In this document: piece after piece, positions 8,158-14,682 of the stretch
How the letters are laid out: each line of letters begins with the position of its first letter
Numbering within the stretch: position 1 is the first letter of the stretch
Program-made: the position numbers and the translations under genes
Assembly (NCBI GenBank): GCA_035325905.1
Contig: DAOKYY010000069.1
Location: 1 to 21,025 of the forward strand
Length of the DNA: 21,025 bases
Source: DYGX01 sp035325905
GTDB taxonomy: Bacteria; Chloroflexota; Anaerolineae; Aggregatilineales; Aggregatilineaceae
Direction of reading: 5' to 3'
Notes under the pieces: model-generated
Database searches by the model: none
What the model saw: the letters and a program-made list of their open reading frames with translations, nothing else
What the model was told of the DNA's origin: nothing

Positions 8158-9545
8158 CTGTCGAAGAAGTGCTGCGACGCGCGCCGGCATTCGCCGCGCT
8201 GCCCGACGATCAGTTCGCGCAGTTGATGCGCCTGGGCCGCGAGATGACGGTTCCGAAAGATACCGTCGTGATCGAAGAAGGCGCCGACGCGCCAGGGTTG
8301 TACGTGCTGGTCGAAGGCGAAATGACCGTCACCAAGCGGATCCGGGGGCGGTCTGTGACGCTCAACCGTCTAGAGCCGGTGACGTTCGCCGGGGAAATCT
8401 CGGTCATGACCGGGCTGCGTCCGATGGCGACGGTCCGCACGCTGACGGATACCCGCCTGCTGTTCTTTGACATTGGCCTGTTCCGCGAGATTCTGACCAA
8501 CTCGCCGCTGATCAGCATCCTGCTCTCGACCATGGCGGCCCGCTTGCGCGGGATGGAAGGCGTCGTCCGGCAGGAGGAAAAGCTGGCCGCGCTCGGGCGC
8601 CTGTCCGCCGGGCTGGCGCACGAATTGAACAACCCGGCGGCGGCGGCGATGCGCGCTGCGCGCCAGCTCCCGGACGTTTTGCTCCGGCTCCAATCGCTCG
8701 TCTTCGGATTGAATGAGCTGGGCTTGTCGGCGGAGCAGCTCGCCTTTCTCAACGAGCGGCAGGGCGAGCTGATCCAGCGCGCCACCCGCCCCGACCGGCT
8801 CGATCCGCTGGAGCGGGCCGACCGTGAGGAGGCCGTCGCGAGCTGGATCGAGGCCCAGGGGGTGCCCGACGCCTGGCAGCTCGCGCCGATGCTGGTGCGC
8901 GCGCAGTTCACGGTGAGCGAGCTTGAGCCGCTCAAGAGCATGTTCGAAGGCCCCGCGCTCGGCCATGCGCTGGCGTGGCTCGAAGGCATGATCTCGGTCG
9001 GTGACGTGCTCAACGCCGTCGCGGAGAGCACCGAGCGCATTCACGGCCTTGTGACCGCGATCAAGGCGTATACCTACATGGATCGTTCGCCCGTGCAAGA
9101 GGTGGACATTCACCAGGGGCTGGACAATACGCTGACCATGCTGGCGCACAAGCTGCGCGCGATCGAGGTGATCCGCGAGTATGACCCGGCGCTGCCGCGC
9201 ATCACCGCGCACGGCAGCCAGCTGAACCAGGTCTGGACCAACCTGATCGACAACGCGATCGACGCGCTCGGCGGGCAGGGGCACATCTGGATCCGCACCA
9301 TGCGGGAGCGCGATCACATCGTGGTCGAAATCGCAGACGACGGCCCCGGCATCCCGCTCGAAGTTCAATCGCGCATCTTCGAGCCGTTCTTCACGACCAA
9401 AGGGGTCGGCGATGGAACCGGTATGGGCCTGGAAACCGCGCACCGCATCGTGGTTGAGGACCACCGGGGCGATCTCCAGGTCATCTCGAAGCCGGGCGAC
9501 ACGCGCTTTTTGGTTTACCTTCCGCTGAACTCGTCTGAGGATTAG
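8154..9545 (+). CDS. Histidine kinase with N-terminal cyclic-nucleotide-binding domain
   Basis: I set the start at the GTG at 8154, which overlaps the previous stop as GTGA and implies translational coupling; the frame is open further upstream but only inside the preceding gene. The 463-residue product has a Crp-type cNMP-binding domain (about 5-120) with the phosphate-binding cassette GEIS...RPMATV (Gly80, Glu81, Arg89), a phosphoacceptor box LAHELNNP with His156, and a GHKL ATPase domain with NLIDN (363-367), DDGPG (395-399), FEPFFTTK and GTGMGLE. No membrane segment or signal peptide is seen, so it is cytoplasmic. About 200 residues separate His156 from the N-box, roughly twice the usual distance, leaving room for an extra helical module. 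Its partner is almost surely the adjacent receiver-flavoprotein. What ligand the cNMP domain binds is unknown. Confidence 0.88.
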   Translation: MTVEEVLRRAPAFAALPDDQFAQLMRLGREMTVPKDTVVIEEGADAPGLYVLVEGEMTVTKRIRGRSVTLNRLEPVTFAGEISVMTGLRPMATVRTLTDTRLLFFDIGLFREILTNSPLISILLSTMAARLRGMEGVVRQEEKLAALGRLSAGLAHELNNPAAAAMRAARQLPDVLLRLQSLVFGLNELGLSAEQLAFLNERQGELIQRATRPDRLDPLERADREEAVASWIEAQGVPDAWQLAPMLVRAQFTVSELEPLKSMFEGPALGHALAWLEGMISVGDVLNAVAESTERIHGLVTAIKAYTYMDRSPVQEVDIHQGLDNTLTMLAHKLRAIEVIREYDPALPRITAHGSQLNQVWTNLIDNAIDALGGQGHIWIRTMRERDHIVVEIADDGPGIPLEVQSRIFEPFFTTKGVGDGTGMGLETAHRIVVEDHRGDLQVISKPGDTRFLVYLPLNSSED

Positions 9546-9547
9546 CA

Positions 9548-9657
9548 AAAGACAGCGAAAAGCAGCCAAGACCAGCAGCGGAAAGCGAAAAAGCAGCGGT
9601 CGCTGCACGCGCTTTCCGCTGCCTTCCGCTGCTTTATAGCCGTTCTTCGCTGCCTTT
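9548..9657. repeat. Long nested imperfect palindrome between convergent genes (likely bidirectional terminator)
   Basis: The plus-strand kinase gene and the minus-strand isomerase gene meet here. A perfect 13-bp stem (9575-9587 GCAGCGGAAAGCG with 9610-9622) encloses a smaller hairpin (GCAGC 9593-9597 with GCTGC 9602-9606). Outer arms (about 9548-9566 and 9639-9657) also pair imperfectly; the four differences are purine-for-purine changes, which keep G-U pairing possible in one transcript. The core AGCAGCGGAA recurs several times on both strands. It may terminate both transcripts and may belong to a dispersed repeat family. Confidence 0.75.
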
Positions 9658-11071
9658 AGCTTTCGTGGTGATACGTCTCCCAGCCGAAGTACGTCTCAAA
9701 CGCCTCGGCCAGCGCGTCCGCGACATGGGCAGTGGTCATCGCGGCGTGGTGCTCGTAGCCGTTCTTGCAGACGTAGCGCATCAGCGCCTGCAAGTTCGGC
9801 ACGCGCACGACCGCGCGGCTGCCGAAGGTGTCGAGCGGGTCGTCCACGAACGCGCCATCCCCGACATACGCCTTGATGCGCCCATGCCGGTCGTCGGTCG
9901 TGATCCGCGCGTACCCAAACGGACCGGCGGGCGTGCGCCCTGCCACCGTGCCGTAGGTGTTCTCCGTGCCGAGCGTCGTCGCCAGGATTTCGGCGTTCGC
10001 CATCTTCACGTCGGCGAAGAACTCGGTCGCCCAGTTGCCGCAGTGGAACAACACGCACTGGTCCGGGTCATCTCCATAATTGTTGTTCCAGTCCACCAGC
10101 GCGCTCGGCTTGCCGCTCGCCAGCGACAGCGCATACATCGACGCGGTGCCGGTGATGTCTACCTCGCAGGCGCTCGGCATCAGCTTCTGGCTCATCATGC
10201 TCATCAGCGTGCAGACGTTGACGCCGTAGTTGTGCTGGAGCGAGTCCCAGCACTGGATCGCAGTCGCGTCGATGTCCAGCTCCGCCATCCAGTCGTCGAT
10301 CACCACGCCGAGCTTGGCTTGCTTGACCACCGCCGGAGCCGGGACGCCGGTCGTCGGCACGTAGGCGCGGATCGATTCGAGTTTCTCCTGCACGGCGGGC
10401 GCGTGGTCGTCCAGCCGGGCGGCGCGCCCCAGCACGACCGACAGGTCAATGGTCTGGACGCTGATGCCGAAGGCTTGCAGCAGCTTCTCGCTGTAGCGGG
10501 TCGTGTTAAAGGCGTTGGGCCGCGCGCCGATCGCGCCGAGCCGCGCGTTGGGCAGGCCCCTCACCACGCGACACACCGCGACGAACTTGCGCAGGTCCGC
10601 CTTGAACGACCCGGTGTCGGGGTAGATGGTGTGCCGATCGGTGACGCTGAACGGGTAGCCGTACTGGTAGAGGTTGTTGCAGACGGAAATCTTGCCGCAG
10701 AACGCGTCCCGGCGGCGCTCCAGGTTGAACTTGTCCAGGTCGTCGGGGAACGCCTGGACCAGGATCGGCACGCGCAGCCCGGAGAGCTTGATCGCTTCCG
10801 CGACGCCCTTCTCGTCGCCGAAGTTGGGCAGGCTGACCAGGATACCCGCGATCTCGCCCGCGTGCTGGCGGAACAGCGCCGCGCACGCCTTGGCGTGCTC
10901 CCACGTCTCGACCGCGCCAAGCGGCGTTGTCTGCGGGTCGAGCGCGACATAGCCGATGCCCAGCTCGTCCAGCACGCGGAACAGCGCCGCCCGGCCCTCG
11001 GTGATCAGCGCGTCCGGGAAGAAATCGCGGTTGCCGATGATCACGCCTAATGTGATGTTTTGGTTGACCAT
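9656..11071 (-). CDS. L-fucose/D-arabinose isomerase-family protein (COG2407-like), probable aldose-ketose isomerase
   Basis: The 471-residue protein resembles the L-fucose/L-arabinose isomerase superfamily, which interconverts aldoses and ketoses with a divalent metal. The C-terminal metal site is visible: Glu303 in ACEVDITG and Asp327 in LVDWNNN, exactly 24 residues apart as E337 and D361 are in E. coli FucI, and a histidine candidate at 441-442 (NGYEHHAAM). It is shorter than FucI (about 590 residues), as is usual for this subgroup. No signal peptide; cytoplasmic. It is the last gene of the operon and should make the ketose that the kinase phosphorylates. The ATG at 11071 has a purine-rich leader (GAGGTGAAAGAAG). 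It could act on D-arabinose, L-fucose, a branched pentose or another aldose; the sequence does not decide. Confidence 0.75.
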   Translation of the reverse strand: MVNQNITLGVIIGNRDFFPDALITEGRAALFRVLDELGIGYVALDPQTTPLGAVETWEHAKACAALFRQHAGEIAGILVSLPNFGDEKGVAEAIKLSGLRVPILVQAFPDDLDKFNLERRRDAFCGKISVCNNLYQYGYPFSVTDRHTIYPDTGSFKADLRKFVAVCRVVRGLPNARLGAIGARPNAFNTTRYSEKLLQAFGISVQTIDLSVVLGRAARLDDHAPAVQEKLESIRAYVPTTGVPAPAVVKQAKLGVVIDDWMAELDIDATAIQCWDSLQHNYGVNVCTLMSMMSQKLMPSACEVDITGTASMYALSLASGKPSALVDWNNNYGDDPDQCVLFHCGNWATEFFADVKMANAEILATTLGTENTYGTVAGRTPAGPFGYARITTDDRHGRIKAYVGDGAFVDDPLDTFGSRAVVRVPNLQALMRYVCKNGYEHHAAMTTAHVADALAEAFETYFGWETYHHES

Positions 11072-11102
11072 ATCGCTTCTTTCACCTCATGAGATACGCG
11101 GC

Positions 11103-11121
11103 TCACAAGCTGCATTTGTGA
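11103..11121. promoter_or_regulatory. Inverted repeat TCACAA-N7-TTGTGA upstream of the isomerase gene
   Basis: A perfect 6-bp inverted repeat with a 7-base spacer lies 32 bases upstream of the isomerase ATG in the only appreciable gap (97 bases) between it and the kinase gene. It could be an operator or a small mRNA hairpin. It is not a CRP site, since half-sites are in the opposite order. Confidence 0.35.
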
Positions 11122-11168
11122 ACGGACTTGTCGCCATTCAGAGAGGGCAAATCTCCTGCGCGCTGCTA

Positions 11169-12653
11169 TTAATCGACCAGCACCTGCCGTACTGCGGCCT
11201 GCCACCCGGCGTAAAGCGTCTCGGCCTGGTGCGCGCTCATCTGCGGCGTGTAGTCCACGAAGCCAAGCGGCAGGCGCTCGATGGCGTCCAGGTCGCGGTA
11301 CAGCCCCATACCCAGGCCGCCGGACAGCACCGCGCCGAGGGCAGACAGCTCCGGCAGGGTTGACGCGCGCAGCGTGTACTGCGTCAGGTCGGCGGTGAAT
11401 TGCATCAGGAACCGGTTGCTGACCGCGCCGCCGTCGGCGTGCACGGTCGAGAGCGCTACGCCCGCCTCGGTCGCCATCAGGCCGAGCACGTCGCGCACCT
11501 GGTAGGCGATCGCCTCTAGCGCGGCGCGCACGACGTGGCTGCGGGTTGCGCCTGGCGTCAGGCCAACGATCGCGCCTTTGGCGTCTGCTCGCCAGTACGG
11601 CGCGCTCAAGCCAACGAACGCGGGGACAAGGTAGACGCCGCCGTTATCGCTGACGGAAGTCGCCAGCGCCTCAGTTTCAGCCGCCGAGGCGATCAGCTTC
11701 AACTGGTCGCGCAGCCACTGGACGGTCGCGCCGGTGAAGTTGATAATACCCTCGAAGGCGTAGGTCGGCTCCCCGTTGAGCACCCAGCCGATGGTCGTGA
11801 CGATCCCGCTGGCGGACAGCGTGGGCGCTGCGCCAATGTTGAGCAGCACCGACGAGCCGGTCCCGAACGTGACTTTCGCCATGCCGGGACGATAGCAGCG
11901 CTCGGCGAACAGCGCCGCCTGCGAATCGCCCATCACCCCGGCGATTGGTAGCGGGCGCTTAAGCGCGCCGCCGCAGGTCGTCTCGCCAAAGGGAGCGCGG
12001 CTCTCGCGCACTTCGGGCAGCGCCGCGACCGGCACGCCGAACAGCGCGCACAGGTCGGCGTCCCAGCGCAAAGTTTGGATATTGAACAACAGCGTGCGGC
12101 TGGCATTGGTGTGGTCGGTGGCGAAGACCGCGCCCTCGGTCAGGCGGTAGATCAGATAGGCATCGATGGTGCCGATTAGCGCCTCGCCGGAGTCCACACA
12201 GCGGCGGATACCCGGCTCTTGCTCGAACAGCCAGGCGAGCTTGGACGCCGGGAAATAGGTGTCGATCTTCAGGCCGGTGCGCTGCTGCACGAAGTCACCG
12301 TGCCCCTGCGCGGTCAGCGCGGCGCACAGCGCAGCGCCGCGCCGGTCCTGCCAGACGATGGCGGGGAACAAGGGCTTGCCTGTCCCGCGCTCGAAGACAA
12401 CAATTGTTTCGCGCTGGTTGGCGATGCTCAGGCACAGCAAGCCGTCACGCCGGGCCAGGTTGCGCGCCAGCAGCGCGTCGATCGCGCGCAGCGTGTTGGC
12501 GTAGATCTCCTCGGCGTCGTGCTCGACCCAGCCAGGGCGCGGGTAGTGCTGGCGGTGCGGCAGCGATTCGCGATCGAGCACGGCGCCCGCCGCGTCGAAC
12601 AGCAGCGCCTTCGTAGCGGAGGTGCTCTGATCAAGCGCCAGAATGGCCGTCAC
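11169..12653 (-). CDS. FGGY carbohydrate kinase, glycerol-kinase branch with altered substrate pocket
   Basis: The 494-residue protein aligns with glycerol kinase through its length: DQSTSATKALLFD (8-20), PGWVEHD, NQRE (79-82), AIVWQDRR, DTYF, TDHTNASRTLLFNI, GDSQAAL (242-248), FGTGSS and DGGAVSNRFLMQF. ATP-dependent phosphorylation of a terminal hydroxyl is expected. Counterparts of GlpK Arg83, Glu84, Trp103, Tyr135 and Asp245 are kept (R81, E82, W101, Y133, D243), but Gln246 is Ser244 and Phe270 is Ser268, which opens and polarises the pocket. With an isomerase and transketolase beside it, a ketose is a likelier substrate than glycerol (inference). It starts with GTG, overlapping the stop of the transketolase C-subunit gene by four bases (GTGA). 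Automatic annotation would probably call it glycerol kinase. Confidence 0.85.
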   Translation of the reverse strand: MTAILALDQSTSATKALLFDAAGAVLDRESLPHRQHYPRPGWVEHDAEEIYANTLRAIDALLARNLARRDGLLCLSIANQRETIVVFERGTGKPLFPAIVWQDRRGAALCAALTAQGHGDFVQQRTGLKIDTYFPASKLAWLFEQEPGIRRCVDSGEALIGTIDAYLIYRLTEGAVFATDHTNASRTLLFNIQTLRWDADLCALFGVPVAALPEVRESRAPFGETTCGGALKRPLPIAGVMGDSQAALFAERCYRPGMAKVTFGTGSSVLLNIGAAPTLSASGIVTTIGWVLNGEPTYAFEGIINFTGATVQWLRDQLKLIASAAETEALATSVSDNGGVYLVPAFVGLSAPYWRADAKGAIVGLTPGATRSHVVRAALEAIAYQVRDVLGLMATEAGVALSTVHADGGAVSNRFLMQFTADLTQYTLRASTLPELSALGAVLSGGLGMGLYRDLDAIERLPLGFVDYTPQMSAHQAETLYAGWQAAVRQVLVD

Positions 12654-13600
12654 GGCGCGGTCTCCAGCGCGAGCAGGCGGCGCGCGGTAGCCGCCAGCCC
12701 TTCGCCTGTGATGCCGTAATGCGCGAATATTTCTGATTGGCTGCCGGTGACGGTGTACTCGTCCGGGATGCCGGCGATCTTCAAGGGCTTAGTGACTCCG
12801 CGCTGCATCAGGATAGCAGCGCAGGCTTCGCCCAGCCCGCCGTACACGCTGTGCTCCTCGACCGTGACCAGCGCGCGGCTGCTGCGCGCCGCCGCGAGCA
12901 AGGCGTCTTCGTCCAGCGGCTTGAGGGTGTGCATGCTGATCAGGCCCGCCGAGATGCCCTGCCGCGCCAGCACATCGCACGCCTGCGCCGCCGGAGCGAC
13001 CGCTTCGCCGGTGGCGATGAAGGTTACGTCCTCGCCGCTGCGGATCGTGATCGCCCGCCCGACCTCGAAGCGGGTCTCCGGCGCGTGCAGGTGCGGCATG
13101 GGCTGTTTGCCGAAGCGGAGGTAGATCGGGCGCGGATGGTGGTGCGCGGCGCGGATCGCCTCGCGCGTCTCGAAATTGTCGGCGGGCGCGACGATGTCCA
13201 GGTTATGGATGGCGCGCAACGCGGCGTAATCGTGCAGCGAGTGATGCGTGCTGCCGAGCGCGCCGTAGCTGACCCCCGCGCTGATCCCGATCAGGCGCAC
13301 CGGGCGGTCCGAATAGGCGACATCGTTCTTGATCTGCTCCAGGGCGCGCGCCGTCAGGAAGCACGCCGGAGACACGGCGAAGACGTTCTTTCCGGCAGCA
13401 GTCAGCCCTGCTGCCATGCCGACCAGGTTCTGCTCGGCGATGCCGACTTCGACAATCTGATCGGGCAGGGCTTCGGCGAACCCGGCCAGCTTGCCGGAGC
13501 CGCGTGAATCGCTGGTCAGCACCAGCACATCGCGGTCCTGGCGCGCCAGCTCCAGCAGCGTCGCCGCGAATTCTTCCAGATTCGGCCGTCCGAGTTCCAT
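12650..13600 (-). CDS. Transketolase, C-terminal (pyrimidine-binding) subunit
   Basis: The 316-residue protein carries the middle and C-terminal transketolase domains. It has the thiamine-diphosphate-activating glutamate in VEVGIAEQN (Glu56), the substrate-region STHHSLHD, and a C-terminal domain with VTVEEHSVYGGLGEA. It must pair with the N-terminal subunit encoded just upstream to move two-carbon units between ketose and aldose phosphates. I chose the ATG at 13600, which overlaps the preceding stop as TGATG with AAGGTG a few bases upstream; the frame extends another 31 codons but only over the end of the neighbouring gene. Split transketolases of this sort are found in sugar operons, including the apulose-4-phosphate transketolase AptAB. 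Confidence 0.93.
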   Translation of the reverse strand: MELGRPNLEEFAATLLELARQDRDVLVLTSDSRGSGKLAGFAEALPDQIVEVGIAEQNLVGMAAGLTAAGKNVFAVSPACFLTARALEQIKNDVAYSDRPVRLIGISAGVSYGALGSTHHSLHDYAALRAIHNLDIVAPADNFETREAIRAAHHHPRPIYLRFGKQPMPHLHAPETRFEVGRAITIRSGEDVTFIATGEAVAPAAQACDVLARQGISAGLISMHTLKPLDEDALLAAARSSRALVTVEEHSVYGGLGEACAAILMQRGVTKPLKIAGIPDEYTVTGSQSEIFAHYGITGEGLAATARRLLALETAP

Positions 13601-14439
13601 CACGCCGTCACCTTCTCTAACTCCGCCTGCGCGCGATCCAGCTCCGCCAGCCCTTGCGCGAGCTGCCCGGCGCTGGGCACCTTGTGGTGCCACCCAATCT
13701 GGTTCTCGATAAAGCTGACTCCTTTGCCCTTGACGGTGTGCGCGAGGACCAGGCTGGGCTTGCCCGGCTCGAACGGAACCTGTTCGAAGGTGCGCACCAG
13801 GTCCGTGATATCGTTGCCGTCGCAGGCGCGCACCGCGAAGCCGAACGCCCGAAACTTATCTTCGAGAGATTCCAGCGCGACGACGCGCTCCGTCGGCCCG
13901 GTGATCTGCAACCCGTTCCGGTCGATGATGACGATCAGGTTGTCGAGCCGGTAATGCGCGGCGGTCATCGCCGCCTCCCAGCTGGAGCCTTCGGTCAGCT
14001 CGCCGTCGCCGAGCAGGGTGAAAACGCGATAGCCGCGCCCGTCGAGCTTCGCGCCGAGCGCCATGCCGACCGCGACCGACAGCCCGTGCCCCAGCGCGCC
14101 GGTGTTCTGCTCGACGCCGGGCACTTTGCGCGTCGGGTGGCCGATGAAGTGCGACCGGTAGCGGCCCAGCGTCGCTAGCTCTTCACGCGGATAGAAGCCC
14201 TTATCCGCCAGAACGGTGTACAGCGCCTCGACCGAATGGCCCTTGCTCTGCACGTAGCGATCGCGGTCGGGGTCGTCGAAATTCTGCGGCGAGACGTTCA
14301 TCACGTGGTTGTACAACACGTTGAGAATGTCCACGCACGAGAGACTGCCGCCGGTATGCCCCGCGTTGGCCTGGTGAATGATCGTCAGAATGGTCTTGCG
14401 ATACTCGATGGACTTCCGTCTCAGGTCGCGCTCATTCAT
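13600..14439 (-). CDS. Transketolase, N-terminal (diphosphate-binding) subunit
   Basis: The 279-residue protein is the N-terminal transketolase half. It shows NAGHTGGSLS (His28), SKGHS, GALGHGLSVAVG and the ThDP/metal motif GDGELTEGSSWEAA ending in the IDRNGLQ segment. Together with the next gene it makes an alpha2beta2 enzyme with ThDP at the subunit interface. Length is typical for split transketolase A subunits. The ATG at 14439 is preceded by GAGGGAG at about 10 bases. It lies 243 bases downstream of the binding-protein gene, the longest gap in the operon, which contains two strong hairpins. Confidence 0.93.
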   Translation of the reverse strand: MNERDLRRKSIEYRKTILTIIHQANAGHTGGSLSCVDILNVLYNHVMNVSPQNFDDPDRDRYVQSKGHSVEALYTVLADKGFYPREELATLGRYRSHFIGHPTRKVPGVEQNTGALGHGLSVAVGMALGAKLDGRGYRVFTLLGDGELTEGSSWEAAMTAAHYRLDNLIVIIDRNGLQITGPTERVVALESLEDKFRAFGFAVRACDGNDITDLVRTFEQVPFEPGKPSLVLAHTVKGKGVSFIENQIGWHHKVPSAGQLAQGLAELDRAQAELEKVTA

Positions 14440-14597
14440 GCGGCGTGATCTCCCTCTAGTCTCCCGCTATACCGTTCACTCTACCGTCCGCGACGCGCAC
14501 TCAATCCGGCTGCCGCCATGCCGTTCGCGGCGCCCGCTTACGTGCCTTGCATCGGGTCACGGCGCCAGCCAGATGCTGATTGAATGCCGTTTCAGGT
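14440..14597 (-). other. Leader region of the catabolic half of the operon
   Basis: This stretch between the hairpin pair and the transketolase start holds no open frame with a ribosome site. A weak promoter candidate on the minus strand (TTGAGT, 15 bases, TAGAGT) could start a separate transcript for the catabolic genes, but the match is poor. Confidence 0.25.
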
Positions 14598-14631
14598 GGG
14601 GCAGCCGGGCCGAACCGCGCCCGGCTGCCCC
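14598..14631 (-). terminator. Strong hairpin II after the binding-protein gene (processing or partial-termination site)
   Basis: GGGGCAGCCGGGC (14598-14610) pairs perfectly with GCCCGGCTGCCCC (14619-14631), 13 bp with an 8-base loop. There is no T-run after it on the minus strand. It is the second of two adjacent hairpins following the binding-protein stop. Confidence 0.55.
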
Positions 14632-14633
14632 TG

Positions 14634-14670
14634 GCGGGGAAGGTGCTTTTGCGGTGCACACCTTCCCCGC
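14634..14670 (-). terminator. Strong hairpin I after the binding-protein gene (processing or partial-termination site)
   Basis: GCGGGGAAGGTG (14634-14645) pairs perfectly with CACCTTCCCCGC (14659-14670), 12 bp with a 13-base loop, starting 12 bases after the binding-protein stop codon. Such structures commonly stabilise the abundant binding-protein message and lower expression of downstream genes. No T-run follows, so full termination is unlikely. Confidence 0.6.
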
Positions 14671-14682
14671 GTTCAAGCGTGC

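Noticed and set aside
6016..8190. A 724-codon open frame on the minus strand
   Set aside because: It lies antisense to the response regulator/flavoprotein and crosses the helicase terminator. Its translation is Arg/Gln/Asp-rich without a recognisable domain, while the plus strand encodes clear conserved motifs; such frames are common in high-GC DNA.
9665..11050. A 461-codon plus-strand frame opposite the isomerase gene
   Set aside because: The product is Arg/Val/Asp-rich with no domain signature; the minus strand has FucI-type metal ligands at correct spacing.
11103..11121. CRP/cAMP site suggested by TTGTGA and TCACAA
   Set aside because: A CRP site has TGTGA to the left and TCACA to the right with a 6-base spacer; here the half-sites are in reverse order with 7 bases between.
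9656..14439. Sulfoquinovose transketolase (sulfo-TK) pathway
   Set aside because: That pathway also uses an isomerase and a split transketolase but needs no FGGY kinase, and no sulfo-sugar reductase, dehydrogenase or sulfonate exporter is present here.
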